In this document: positions 39,410-48,155 of the stretch, in pieces | Numbering within the stretch: the first letter of the stretch is position 1 | Layout: every line of letters begins with the position of its first letter | Source of the DNA: Tsuneonella aeria | GTDB lineage: Bacteria; Pseudomonadota; Alphaproteobacteria; Sphingomonadales; Sphingomonadaceae | NCBI RefSeq assembly: GCF_009827495.1 | Contig: NZ_WTZA01000001.1 | Span: 744,001-808,000 of the forward strand | Direction of reading: 5' to 3' | DNA: 64,000 bases | The notes under the pieces: model-generated | Database searches by the model: none | What the model saw: only the letters and a program-made list of their open reading frames with translations | What the model was told of the DNA's origin: nothing | Translations under genes and position numbers: made by a program

Positions 39410-41773
39410 ATGCGTAGCTTGCTGTTCGTTTCCACCGCCATCGCCGCCGTTGCCCTGGCGAACCCCGCCTTCGCGCAGGAAACCGACACGACCACGGCCA
39501 CGACCGATGACGACGTGGGCATCGGCGCGATCGTCGTCACCGCGCAGAAGCGCGCGGAAAACATCCAGGACGTGCCGATCGCGATTTCCGCGGTCTCGAG
39601 CGAATTCCTCGAATCGCGCGGCATTACCGCGATCGACGATCTCGGCTCCATCGCGCCCAACGTGAAGATCGAACGCGCCCCTTCGAACAAGACGATCTCC
39701 CAGATCGCCATCCGCGGGTCGGTGACGATTAACCCCGCCGTGACGTGGGAACCCGCGGTCGGGCTCTACCTCGACGGGGTCTACATCGCGAAGGCGCAAG
39801 GTTCGATCTTCGACGTCGCCGATCTGGAACGGGTGGAAGTGCTGCGCGGGCCGCAGGGCACGCTCTATGGCCGCAACGCGCTTGCCGGCGCGGTCAACCT
39901 CGTCCCGCGCAAGCCATCGGGGGAGCTTCGCCTCGTCGCGGAAGCCACTTACGGCAACTACGATTACTGGAAAGGCCGCGCGGTCGTTGATCTTCCCGCG
40001 ATGGGCCCTCTGGCGCTAAAGTTCTCCGGCCAGATCCAGAAGCGCGACGGCTTCATCGACCTGGTGCCCAACCCGTACCCGCAGCAGGCGTTCCTCGCCG
40101 GGCCGGTGCTGTATGACGATACGAACGATCTCGACGGGCGCAGCTTCGTGGCGCAGGCCCGCCTCCAGCCGGAAGGCAGCGTGCTGACGGTCGATTACAT
40201 GTTCGACTATTCCAAGTTCGACCAGCGCCCGGACTTTGCCCAGCTCGTCCGCATCAACCGTAACGGCGATCCGCGCGACATCTTCGATCCCAACAGCCCC
40301 GGATATGCGTTCGGCGGGGCGTTCTTCCCGATTGGCCTGTTCGAAAATCCGGACCGGCAGGAGACCGGCTCGGTCGACGGCGTCCTGTACGAACGGTCGC
40401 GCACGTATGGCCACGCGCTCACCCTGACGGCGGACCTCGACGCCGTGACGCTCAAATCGATCAGCGCCTACCGCAATCTGCGCTGGTCCGACCTGATCGA
40501 CCTCGACGGCTCGCCGCTTCCCGTGGCGGCGACGGGACGCGAAACCCGCTTCCACAGCTACAGCCAGGAACTGCAGGCCACCGGCAGCGCCATCGACGAT
40601 CGCCTTAACTACGTGGTGGGCCTGTTCTACTACAAGGAAAAGGCCGAGACCGACGGGCCGCAGAGCTTCTTCGGCGGGGGCAGCGCGTTCCAGTCCGACT
40701 ATGGCTCCCACACCGAAGCCTATGCCGCCTACGCGCAGGCGGACTTCAAGATCACGGAGCAGCTCAAGCTGACCCTCGGCGGGCGCTTCACGCATGAGAA
40801 GAAGGATATCCGCCGCTTCCTCCAGATCCTTGCGGACCCGTCGCTGCCGGCGGCGATCCTTCCGCTGACGGCGATCGACATCCCCTACGGCGGAGTGCCC
40901 GATGCGAAGTACAACAACTTCAGCCCCGCTGCGACCCTGTCGTACGAGGCAACCCCTGACGTGAACCTCTATGCCCGTTTCGCGCGCGGGTTCAAATCGG
41001 GCGGCTTCAACGGCGAGACGAACACGATCGCCGCGCCCACGGCCGACTGCCCGAGCGGCGCGCTGGAACTGTGCGATCCCTACGACGCGGAAAAGGTCGA
41101 CAGCTACGAAGTGGGGGTCAAGACCCGGCTGTTCGACCGCAAGCTGATCTTCAACGTCGCCGGCTTCTGGGACGAACACAAGGACATCCAGCTTTCGATC
41201 TTCACCGCTGCCGGCGCCGCATCCTCGATCGTCCGCAACGCGGCGGCGGCGCGCATCAGGGGCCTGGAATTCGAAGCGATCTTCCGCCCGAGCGACGCGA
41301 TCACGATCAACGGCAGCCTCGCCTATCTCGATGCGGACTATAAGCGGTTCGTGGAGTTCGGCACCGACGTGTCCGACAACCGCGCGTTCCCGCATACGCC
41401 CAAGTACACCGCTGCACTGGGCGCGGACTGGCGGATCGTCGAAGGGAACTGGGGCAAGCTGAATCTCGTCGGCGACCTTAACCACGTCTCCAAGTACTAC
41501 ACCTTCCCCTACGCGCTGGTGACGCCCACCCCATCGGATCAGAACGCGAACAATACGCGGTCCGACGGCCGCACGATCGTCAACGCCAGCCTGCGTCTCA
41601 GCGAGGTGCCGGTGGGCGGCGGCCAGGCCGAAGTGTCGCTCTGGGCCCGCAACATCACCAAGGAAGACAGCCCGTCGAACTTCATCGACTTCGGGCCGGG
41701 CTTCGGCGGCCTGACGGTCGGGTACTTCCCCGATCCCCGCACCTACGGGCTCACGGTGGGTTTCCGCTACTGA
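39410..41773 (+). CDS. TonB-dependent outer-membrane receptor
   Basis: A 787-residue receptor with signal peptide M-R-S-L-L-F-V-S-T-A-I-A-A-V-A-L-A-N and A-F-A-Q as cleavage site. The TonB-box region is I-G-A-I-V-V-T-A-Q-K-R, the plug motif is R-G-P-Q-G-T-L-Y-G-R-N, and the barrel ends G-F-R-Y with terminal aromatic residues. GGAGAGG lies 6 nt before the ATG. It is followed by a VOC protein after 4 nt, and is divergent from the P450 operon with a shared operator candidate. It probably imports the substrate of that operon. Confidence 0.93.
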   Translation: MRSLLFVSTAIAAVALANPAFAQETDTTTATTDDDVGIGAIVVTAQKRAENIQDVPIAISAVSSEFLESRGITAIDDLGSIAPNVKIERAPSNKTISQIAIRGSVTINPAVTWEPAVGLYLDGVYIAKAQGSIFDVADLERVEVLRGPQGTLYGRNALAGAVNLVPRKPSGELRLVAEATYGNYDYWKGRAVVDLPAMGPLALKFSGQIQKRDGFIDLVPNPYPQQAFLAGPVLYDDTNDLDGRSFVAQARLQPEGSVLTVDYMFDYSKFDQRPDFAQLVRINRNGDPRDIFDPNSPGYAFGGAFFPIGLFENPDRQETGSVDGVLYERSRTYGHALTLTADLDAVTLKSISAYRNLRWSDLIDLDGSPLPVAATGRETRFHSYSQELQATGSAIDDRLNYVVGLFYYKEKAETDGPQSFFGGGSAFQSDYGSHTEAYAAYAQADFKITEQLKLTLGGRFTHEKKDIRRFLQILADPSLPAAILPLTAIDIPYGGVPDAKYNNFSPAATLSYEATPDVNLYARFARGFKSGGFNGETNTIAAPTADCPSGALELCDPYDAEKVDSYEVGVKTRLFDRKLIFNVAGFWDEHKDIQLSIFTAAGAASSIVRNAAAARIRGLEFEAIFRPSDAITINGSLAYLDADYKRFVEFGTDVSDNRAFPHTPKYTAALGADWRIVEGNWGKLNLVGDLNHVSKYYTFPYALVTPTPSDQNANNTRSDGRTIVNASLRLSEVPVGGGQAEVSLWARNITKEDSPSNFIDFGPGFGGLTVGYFPDPRTYGLTVGFRY

Positions 41774-41777
41774 CGTG

Positions 41778-42284
41778 ATGGGTGCGATAGACCAGATCGG
41801 CCATGTCACGGCCGACCTCGACGCCGCGGTTGCGATGTGGACATCGCACCTCGGCGTCGGGCCGTGGACGGTCTATCGCAACGTCAGGCTGACCGGCGAT
41901 TATCGCGGGCTGCCGGCCGACGTGACCATCGATGTCGCGCTCGGTTATCGCGGCACGGTGCAGATCGAATTGATCCAGCCGACCAGCGATGCGCCTTCCC
42001 CCTATCGCGATGACGACGGCACGCTCCGCGAAGGCGTTCACCACCTCGCCTGGGTGGTGGAAGACTTCGACACCGCGGTGGCCCTGCTCGGCGCGCACGG
42101 GCTTGCACCCGTTTTCAAGGCGGGCAATTCGGCCAGCCAAGTCGCCTATTTCGAACCGGCGCCCGGCGTGGTCTGGGAACTGATCGCCGGCGAAGGCATG
42201 CGCGCGATGATGGATGCCGGCATGGCCGCCGCCGCAGGCTGGGACGGCCGCGATCCCGTGACCGAGATCGACCTGGCCGCCTGA
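41778..42284 (+). CDS. VOC (glyoxalase-fold) protein, methylmalonyl-CoA-epimerase-like
   Basis: A 168-residue protein with two beta-alpha-beta-beta-beta modules. It starts I-D-Q-I-G-H-V-T-A-D-L-D-A-A-V, with the first metal His at that module. The second module, E-G-V-H-H-L-A-W-V-V-E-D-F, carries the next ligand, and the closing W-E-L-I gives the Glu. This placement fits methylmalonyl-CoA epimerases and related isomerases. ATG 41778 is 4 nt after the TonB stop. Extradiol dioxygenases share the fold but are usually longer. It may act in propionyl-CoA flow from side-chain oxidation. Confidence 0.78.
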   Translation: MGAIDQIGHVTADLDAAVAMWTSHLGVGPWTVYRNVRLTGDYRGLPADVTIDVALGYRGTVQIELIQPTSDAPSPYRDDDGTLREGVHHLAWVVEDFDTAVALLGAHGLAPVFKAGNSASQVAYFEPAPGVVWELIAGEGMRAMMDAGMAAAAGWDGRDPVTEIDLAA

Positions 42285-42290
42285 CATTCG

Positions 42291-43037
42291 TCAGCGCAAT
42301 TCCTCGCGCAAGCCAGCTCCATCCAGGCGCCGTGCAGCGTAGAGCACGGCGTGCCACCGCCGCGGGAGCACCGCCGTGCGGCGATCTTCCTCCGCGATCC
42401 CGTGCAGCTCGCGCCGATGGCGTTCGATCGCCTCGGCAACCCGGGCGGCGCCCATGTCCGACAGCTTGACCACTTCGGAGGCATAGACCGCGTCGAGCGC
42501 GGCGAAATCCATGCCGACGAACTGCGGCTTCATCTGCGTTTCGAACCGCTCGCGCAGCGGCGACTTGCGCCACAATGCATTGCGATCGAGCAGCGCCCGC
42601 GCCCGCCCGCCCGGCAGGCGATCGATCAGCGCCAGCTTTTCCAGACGCGCCAGCGCCGGTTCGATCGCGTTTTCAGGCACGCCGAAATCGCGCGCGAAAT
42701 CCTCCCACCCCTCGCCCCCGACGATGACCATGAAGAGGAACGAGAGGAGGCTGTCTTCGGATAACGCCTGCTCCTGCGCCAGCGTCAGCTCCTGCGCCAG
42801 CGCGCGCGCCGGCTGATGCGGCGCCTCCGCCAGTTCCGCGAGCGAAAGGCCGGTCAGGGCGGCCAGGTCTGCGAATCGGGCCAGGGTCAGCCCGCGACCC
42901 GCCAGCCAGCGCTTCGCGCTCGCCTCGCTGGCTGAGAAATGCGCCGCGATACGTTTTGCCGTCCAGCCGCCCGCGCGCAATTCTCGCCGCAATGCGGCCA
43001 GAAGAGAATTCTCTTTGCTATCCGCTCGTTCCGTCAT
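42291..43037 (-). CDS. helix-turn-helix transcriptional regulator (XRE-like N-terminus)
   Basis: A 248-residue protein. The N-terminal HTH reads W-T-A-K-R-I-A-A-H-F-S-A-S-E-A-S-A-K-R-W-L, followed by L-A-R-F-A-D-L-A-A-L-T-G-L-S-L, an XRE-like arrangement. The C-terminal 150 residues are helical with a possible winged-helix (F-G-V-P-E-N-A-I-E-P-A-L-A-R-L-E) and no known ligand domain. Start M-T-E-R-A-D at 43037 is preferred over an ATG ten codons earlier. It is divergent from the second amidohydrolase/COQ4-like pair and probably controls it. Confidence 0.75.
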   Translation of the reverse strand: MTERADSKENSLLAALRRELRAGGWTAKRIAAHFSASEASAKRWLAGRGLTLARFADLAALTGLSLAELAEAPHQPARALAQELTLAQEQALSEDSLLSFLFMVIVGGEGWEDFARDFGVPENAIEPALARLEKLALIDRLPGGRARALLDRNALWRKSPLRERFETQMKPQFVGMDFAALDAVYASEVVKLSDMGAARVAEAIERHRRELHGIAEEDRRTAVLPRRWHAVLYAARRLDGAGLREELR

Positions 43038-43086
43038 GCACCGCCCCGGGATCACCACGCGCACCACTGGGTATCACGGCATGCAC

Positions 43087-43116
43087 CTTCGCGCGAAGAG
43101 ATTCTGGACGCGAATC
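43087..43116. promoter_or_regulatory. palindromes in regulator/amidohydrolase divergent region
   Basis: A perfect 12-bp palindrome CTTCGCGCGAAG (43087-43098) is followed by GATTC-N7-GAATC (43100-43116). Both lie between the HTH regulator start (43037) and the amidohydrolase start (43181). This is the expected place for an operator of the HTH regulator. The six-site CGTAN motif is absent here. Confidence 0.4.
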
Positions 43117-43180
43117 GCGCCGCGCATACTCTGTCAGGCAAAGCGGCCCGTGCGCCGCAACAGTCGGGAGATTTGCAAAA

Positions 43181-44932
43181 ATGACAGACATGCTGATCCG
43201 CGGTGGAACCGTCGTCGACGGGACCGGTGCCGAACCGTTCCTCGCCGATGTCCGCGTCACCGACGGCATGATCGCGGAAGTCGCGCCGGGCCTTTCCCTC
43301 CGCGATGGAGAGCGCGAATTCGATGCCACCGGCTGCTACGTCTCCCCCGGCTTCATCGAAAGCCACACCCATTATGACGCGACCATGTGGTGGCAGCCCG
43401 ATCTCGATCCCCTGCCCGGCTACGGCGCCACCACGATGATCCTGGGCAACTGCGGCTTCACCGCCGCGCCCCTCCATCCCGACAAGCAGGCGCAGCGCGA
43501 GATGATCAACATCTTCTCGTTCTTCGAGGATATTCCCGAAGGGCCGTTCCTCGAACACGTTCCGTGGGACTGGCAGAAGTGGAGCGAATATCGCGCCTCG
43601 ATGCAGCGCAACGTCAAGGTTCCGCTGAACTACGCCCTCTATGTCGGCCACATCGCGATCCGCCTCGCCGCCATGGGCATGGACGCGTGGGAGCGCGCCG
43701 CGACACCTGACGAAATCGAAAAGATGTGCGAACTGCTCGACGATGCGATGGCGGCCGGCGCGCTGGGCATGAGCGACAACATGCACGATCACGACGGAAG
43801 CGATCGCCCCGTGCCGTCCCTCCTTGCCGACGACGCCGAGTTCTCCGCGCTGTTCGATGTACTCGAACGCTATCCCGCGGCTTGCTACCAGGTGATCGTC
43901 GACACCTTCATGCGCATGACGGGCCCCGCGAACATGGAGCGGCTAGAGAAGCTGCTCACCGGGCGCAAAATCCGCATCCAGGTGGCCGGCGCCGTGCCGA
44001 CGCTCGGCTTCCAGCAGGCTATTCGGCCCGCGATGGAAGAGCGCGTCAATTCCATGCGCGCTGCGGGCGTCGATATCTGGCCGGGCGTGGCGCACGTCTC
44101 GCCCACGTCCACGCTCAGCCTCGTCAAGTCGCTCATCTTCGCACAATCGAACGATTACGTCTGGCATGAGGTCGTGCTGGCTGAAACGCACGAGGAAAAG
44201 GCGGCGCTGCTCGCCGATCCCGACTGGCGGGCGCGTGCGCGGGAAAGCTGGGACGCGAACGCCTGGGATCACTCCCCGCTAAAGAATCCGCAGGATCTCC
44301 ACCTGCTGGACAGCGAGAACGGCACCGGCCCGCTCAACATCACGCTCAAGGAATATGCCGACGAGCGCGGGCAGCACCGGTCTGATGCCATGGCGGACTG
44401 GATCCTTGCCAACGGGACGAAGTCGACCGTCCACATGGCCCCCTTCCCCAAGGACGAGGACCTCACCATTGCCCTGATGCGTGACCCCAAGACGGTCGGC
44501 AACATCTCCGATGCGGGCGCGCACCTGCAAATGCTGTGCGGTGGTGGTGAGAACGCCCTGCTGCTGACCCAGTACGTGCGCGACGAGAAGTCGATGACAA
44601 TGGCCGAGGCGGTCCACGTGATGACCGGCAAGCTCGCCGAACACTTCTTCCTCCACGATCGTGGCGTCATCGCGCCGGGCAAGCGCGCCGACATCGCGGT
44701 GTTCAATCTCGAGGAAGTGCAGCGCAGGCAGATGGAAAAGGCGTTCGACGTGCCCGACGGCAAGGGCGGCACGACATGGCGTTTCACCCGTCAGCCCATG
44801 CCCACGCGCCTTACCATGGTGAACGGGGTCCCGACGTTCGAGAACGGCGCATACACCGGTGCCAAGCCGGGCGAGTTCCTCGCGCCCGTCAACGACCACG
44901 CCGAAGCCGCCGCGCTGGAAGCGGCCGAGTAA
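43181..44932 (+). CDS. amidohydrolase-3 family protein (N-acyl-D-amino-acid deacylase-like), copy 2
   Basis: A 583-residue metallohydrolase. It starts M-L-I-R-G-G-T-V-V-D-G-T-G and has E-S-H-T-H-Y-D-A as the H-x-H metal motif, then G-N-C-G-F, and a late G-D/S-D-A-G-A-H-type segment (I-S-D-A-G-A-H). ATG 43181 has GGGAG 10 nt upstream. It is followed after 13 nt by the second COQ4-like gene, giving the reverse gene order of the 29091-31618 pair. The substrate is unknown; D-aminoacylase activity is only the family's best-known example. Confidence 0.83.
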   Translation: MTDMLIRGGTVVDGTGAEPFLADVRVTDGMIAEVAPGLSLRDGEREFDATGCYVSPGFIESHTHYDATMWWQPDLDPLPGYGATTMILGNCGFTAAPLHPDKQAQREMINIFSFFEDIPEGPFLEHVPWDWQKWSEYRASMQRNVKVPLNYALYVGHIAIRLAAMGMDAWERAATPDEIEKMCELLDDAMAAGALGMSDNMHDHDGSDRPVPSLLADDAEFSALFDVLERYPAACYQVIVDTFMRMTGPANMERLEKLLTGRKIRIQVAGAVPTLGFQQAIRPAMEERVNSMRAAGVDIWPGVAHVSPTSTLSLVKSLIFAQSNDYVWHEVVLAETHEEKAALLADPDWRARARESWDANAWDHSPLKNPQDLHLLDSENGTGPLNITLKEYADERGQHRSDAMADWILANGTKSTVHMAPFPKDEDLTIALMRDPKTVGNISDAGAHLQMLCGGGENALLLTQYVRDEKSMTMAEAVHVMTGKLAEHFFLHDRGVIAPGKRADIAVFNLEEVQRRQMEKAFDVPDGKGGTTWRFTRQPMPTRLTMVNGVPTFENGAYTGAKPGEFLAPVNDHAEAAALEAAE

Positions 44933-44945
44933 GGAGAGCGCCAGG

Positions 44946-45830
44946 ATGCAAAGCGAAGCCATCGTCGGCGAAGGCGAGCGCCAGTATTTCAACGGGGCGA
45001 TCCGCAAGGTAGAAACGTCGAGTTCGGTGCTTGTCAGCAGTTCGAAGTACCTGAACAGCGCCGAACTGCGGAGCCTGGTCGCGCAGGAGATGCTGCGCCG
45101 AAACGGGCCCGATCTGCCCAACACGGCTTATATTCCGGAAGTCGCGCAAATCCTCCACATGCTGGAGGATCACGCCGACATCATCCGCCTGTTCGAGGAG
45201 GAAAAGGCGCGACTTCCCCTGTTTCGGGAGTGGCTTGAAAAGAGGAACCTGGCCGATTTCACCAAGGCGGAAGTGGAAGGGTGCGCCCCCGGCACGCTCG
45301 GCGCGATGCTCTACGACTTCATGGTCAACAGCGGCTACGAGCTCGACGTCTTCTTTCGCGAAGTGCAGGTGGTCAACGACTTCACGTTCTACCTCCGCCA
45401 GACCGCGCTGACTCACGATATCGAACATATGGTGACCGGCTTTGGCCCGAACCACGGCGGGGAAATCGCTCTCCTGAATGCAAACCTGCATTCGAAGTCG
45501 CTGTACTTCCGCCCCGAGCTGGCGGCGTTCTTCAACCGCATCCAGTGCTATCTCAAGGCCAAGACCATCATGAAGGATAGCCTGCACTATCCTGAGGCAC
45601 TGGCGCTCAATCTCGAAGCGGAGTTCCGCGGCGCCGAGCAGGGACGCAACTGGGCCTATCCCATCATGCTGGCCGACTGGCGGTCGCTCGTGGACACACC
45701 CATCACCGAGATTCGGCGAATGCTGAACATTACGCCGGTTCCCCCTGCCGGTGAATGGGAGGATACCAATCGGCTTTGCATGGACCTGCCCGCAGACAAC
45801 GACGACATTGCGCTGGAAGCGGCCGAATAA
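44946..45830 (+). CDS. COQ4-like zinc-motif protein, copy 2
   Basis: A 294-residue protein with the COQ4 motif H-D-x2-H-x11-E (His157, Asp158, His161, Glu173), and the S-S-V-L-V-S-S-S-K-Y-L-N and G-C-A-P-G-T-L-G blocks of copy 1. It has about 15 extra residues at the N-terminus. AAGGAG lies about 9 nt before ATG 44946. Both the amidohydrolase and this protein end in L-E-A-A-E, from similar DNA at both gene ends. Its linkage to an amidohydrolase, as in copy 1, suggests the two act on one intermediate. Confidence 0.8.
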   Translation: MQSEAIVGEGERQYFNGAIRKVETSSSVLVSSSKYLNSAELRSLVAQEMLRRNGPDLPNTAYIPEVAQILHMLEDHADIIRLFEEEKARLPLFREWLEKRNLADFTKAEVEGCAPGTLGAMLYDFMVNSGYELDVFFREVQVVNDFTFYLRQTALTHDIEHMVTGFGPNHGGEIALLNANLHSKSLYFRPELAAFFNRIQCYLKAKTIMKDSLHYPEALALNLEAEFRGAEQGRNWAYPIMLADWRSLVDTPITEIRRMLNITPVPPAGEWEDTNRLCMDLPADNDDIALEAAE

Positions 45831-45872
45831 CGGCCCCTTCTCGCGTTTCGCTGTTGCAGCAGTTACTTTCGG

Positions 45873-45914
45873 GCGATATGCGTATTTTTGAATAACCGGT
45901 AATACGCATATCGC
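45873..45914. promoter_or_regulatory. operator candidate, site D of CGTAN-N16-NTACG (14-bp arms)
   Basis: The arms at 45873-45886 and 45901-45914 are perfect 14-bp inverted repeats (half-site GATATGCGTATT) around a 14-nt centre. The motif core is CGTAT (45881-45885)-N16-ATACG (45902-45906). It ends 15 nt before the SDR start codon at 45930, partly next to the ribosome site, so binding would block transcription start. This is the longest symmetrical copy, and it fronts the operon that encodes two Lrp/AsnC regulators. Confidence 0.72.
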
Positions 45915-45929
45915 GCGAGGGAGGACGCC

Positions 45930-46700
45930 ATGACCGCACTTTTCCCGGACGGCTGCGCCCTTGTGTTCGGCGCCAGCGGCGGGATCGGCAGCAAGGTCGC
46001 CGAAGTCCTCGCCACCGACGGTGCCGACCTGGCGCTGGTCTATAACCGCAAGAAAGACGCTGCACAGACCGTGGCCAGCGCGGCGGTCGCCAAGGGTCGC
46101 AAGGCAAGTGTCCATGCCTGCGACGTGCGCGATCCAGCGAGCCTGTCGGCGCTTGTGGACAGCGCGGTTGCCGAACACGGGCGGGTGCACACGCTGGTCT
46201 GGGCGGCCGGCCCCCTGGTAGAGCAGCACTACCTTGCCAACACCCCTCTCGATGCGTGGCGCAACGCGATCGAAACCGAAGTGCTCGGTTTGATCGGCGC
46301 CACCACCGCCCTCATTCCGCACATGCGCCAACACGGTGGCGGATCGATTGTCCACCTCGGCTCCGCCGGCCATCGGCGCTGGCCGGACCGCGATGGTCTC
46401 TCCGTCGCGCCAAAAGCCGCGAACGAGAGCTTTCTGCAGGGCATCGCGCGCGAAGAGGGCCGCAATGGCATTCGCGCGAACTCGGTCCTGGTCGGCGTGA
46501 TCGACGCTGGGATGTTCCACGAACTGATGGCGAAGGGCGCGTTCCCCGATGGCTGGGTCGAGGAGACGCAAAAGGCGCTGTGCGTGAAGCGCTGGGGCGA
46601 GGCGGAAGAGATCGGCTATGCCGTCAGCTTCCTTGCATCCGCGCGCGCAGCCTACGTCACGGGCGAGACGATCAACGTATCAGGCGGATTCGGAGTCTAG
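45930..46700 (+). CDS. SDR-fold protein lacking the catalytic tyrosine
   Basis: A 256-residue SDR with the cofactor loop G-A-S-G-G-I-G near residue 15 and the usual V-S-G-G-F end. The Y-x3-K motif reads S-V-A-P-K, so Tyr is replaced by Ser while Lys is kept. The preceding Ser stands in H-L-G-S-A-G. The strand-4 motif is W-A-A-G-P rather than N-N-A-G. It may be an enoyl-reductase-like, isomerase or non-catalytic SDR. First gene of a five-gene operon, directly behind the strongest operator copy. Confidence 0.82.
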   Translation: MTALFPDGCALVFGASGGIGSKVAEVLATDGADLALVYNRKKDAAQTVASAAVAKGRKASVHACDVRDPASLSALVDSAVAEHGRVHTLVWAAGPLVEQHYLANTPLDAWRNAIETEVLGLIGATTALIPHMRQHGGGSIVHLGSAGHRRWPDRDGLSVAPKAANESFLQGIAREEGRNGIRANSVLVGVIDAGMFHELMAKGAFPDGWVEETQKALCVKRWGEAEEIGYAVSFLASARAAYVTGETINVSGGFGV

Positions 46701-46704
46701 GACC

Positions 46705-47637
46705 ATGGCCATTCACCCCGGCTTCAACCCGATGCTGGAAGCGATGGCGCCGTTCGTCTCGATGGACTGGGCCACCGTTCCGGCCGATCAGCTTCGTGCC
46801 TTCGCTGACAACCCGATGGCGTCTGGCGAGCCCTTGGCGATGGCCCGGGTCGAGAACCTGACGATCCCGGTCGAAGGCGCGTCGATCCCGGCGCGGCTGT
46901 ATGTACCTGAAGGTGCCCCGGATACGCCCCCGCTGACCATGTTCTTCCACGGCGGCGGCTGGGTGCTCGGCACGCTCGAAACCCACGACGCGACGTGCCG
47001 GGCGCTCGCGCGGGACGCGGGGTGCGCCGTCCTGTCGGTGGGCTATCGGCTGGCGCCGGAACACCGCTATCCCACCGCTGCTGAGGATTGTTACGCGGCG
47101 ACGCTCTGGGCAACCCGTAACGCGCGCGAACTGGGCGTGGACGGATCGCGCCTAGCCGTGGCTGGCGATAGCGCTGGCGGCAACCTGGCAGCGGCGGTCG
47201 CCCTGATGGCACGTGATCGGCGCGGACCCGATATCGTGCACCAGCTTCTGATCTATCCGGTGGTGGTTCGTAATTTCGAAACACCGTCTTATCAGGCCAA
47301 TGGCGGCCCCGGCACGTTCCTCCCGATCGCGGCGATGCGGCGTTTCTGGGACGACTATCTGGGCGATGCGGACACCGATACAGCCGAACTCGCATCGCTG
47401 CTGACACGCGACGATCTTGCCGGGCTTCCGGCCGCAACCGTCGTCGTCGCGGAACACGACCCCCTCCACGATGAGGGGGTGGCCTACGCAGGCAAGCTAT
47501 CGGACGCCGGCGTTGCCGTCACCAAGATCGAGGCACCGGGGATGATCCACGGGTTTTTCGGAATGACCGACATCGTTCCGGACGCCAGGGAGTGGACCGT
47601 GGCCGCCGCCCGGCGGCTTGGCGAGGCGCTGGCGTGA
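46705..47637 (+). CDS. alpha/beta hydrolase fold-3 esterase (HSL family)
   Basis: A 310-residue hormone-sensitive-lipase-type esterase: H-G-G-G-W oxyanion motif near residue 80, nucleophile Ser in G-D-S-A-G-G near 154, Asp in E-H-D-P-L near 254, and His in M-I-H-G-F-F near 283. It has no signal peptide, so it is cytoplasmic. ATG 46705 follows the SDR stop by 4 nt. Its stop overlaps the SnoaL-like start. It could cleave a lactone or ester formed by the BVMO, or an ester side group on the imported substrate. Confidence 0.9.
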   Translation: MAIHPGFNPMLEAMAPFVSMDWATVPADQLRAFADNPMASGEPLAMARVENLTIPVEGASIPARLYVPEGAPDTPPLTMFFHGGGWVLGTLETHDATCRALARDAGCAVLSVGYRLAPEHRYPTAAEDCYAATLWATRNARELGVDGSRLAVAGDSAGGNLAAAVALMARDRRGPDIVHQLLIYPVVVRNFETPSYQANGGPGTFLPIAAMRRFWDDYLGDADTDTAELASLLTRDDLAGLPAATVVVAEHDPLHDEGVAYAGKLSDAGVAVTKIEAPGMIHGFFGMTDIVPDAREWTVAAARRLGEALA

Positions 47638-48122
47638 CAGCGGCCGACCGCGAAGAACTGCGCCAGCTCGCCTGGGATTATGCGTCGTGCGTGGATCGCG
47701 GCGACGCGGAAGGGCTCGTCCGGCTGTTCACGGACGATGGCCTTGTGGGATCGTCCGACCGGGGCGTCCCTGCCTTTGCAGGCCATGACGGGCTGCGGCA
47801 GATGATCGCACAAGTCGGAACAGCATTCGTCAAGACGATGCACAACGTCTTCAATCATACCTTCGGCGCGATCGAGGGCGACAGCGCAAGCGGCGAAACC
47901 ACCTGCATCGCTGGCCATATCATCGATGACGGCGATGGCGGGTGGAAGGTGTTCGACATGGCGCTGCGCTACGCCAATCGCTACGCCAGGGTAGATGGCC
48001 AATGGCGCTTTGCAGAACGCCGCCTGACGGTCGAATGGGTCGAGACGCGCCCGGTGGAACGGTTCGACCCGGCGGGCCTGGCGATGCGCGCGGACAACCG
48101 CGCGGCGGCACAAGCGGGTTGA
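47634..48122 (+). CDS. SnoaL-like/NTF2-fold protein
   Basis: A 162-residue NTF2-fold protein: L-A-W-D-Y-A-S-C-V-D-R-G-D, F-T-D-D-G, M-H-N-V-F-N-H, and the closing W-R-F-A-E-R-R-L-T-V-E-W. GTG at 47634 forms a GTGA overlap with the esterase stop. The helix-1 Tyr and central His are kept in several members of this window, which hints at related chemistry. Function unassigned. Confidence 0.8.
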   Translation: MTAADREELRQLAWDYASCVDRGDAEGLVRLFTDDGLVGSSDRGVPAFAGHDGLRQMIAQVGTAFVKTMHNVFNHTFGAIEGDSASGETTCIAGHIIDDGDGGWKVFDMALRYANRYARVDGQWRFAERRLTVEWVETRPVERFDPAGLAMRADNRAAAQAG

Positions 48123-48155
48123 CGGCCAATTCGACGCGCTTCAACAGACCTGGCA

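Noticed and set aside
40016..41809. A 597-codon minus-strand frame opposite the TonB receptor
   Set aside because: Antisense shadow of a well-supported receptor; no family features seen.
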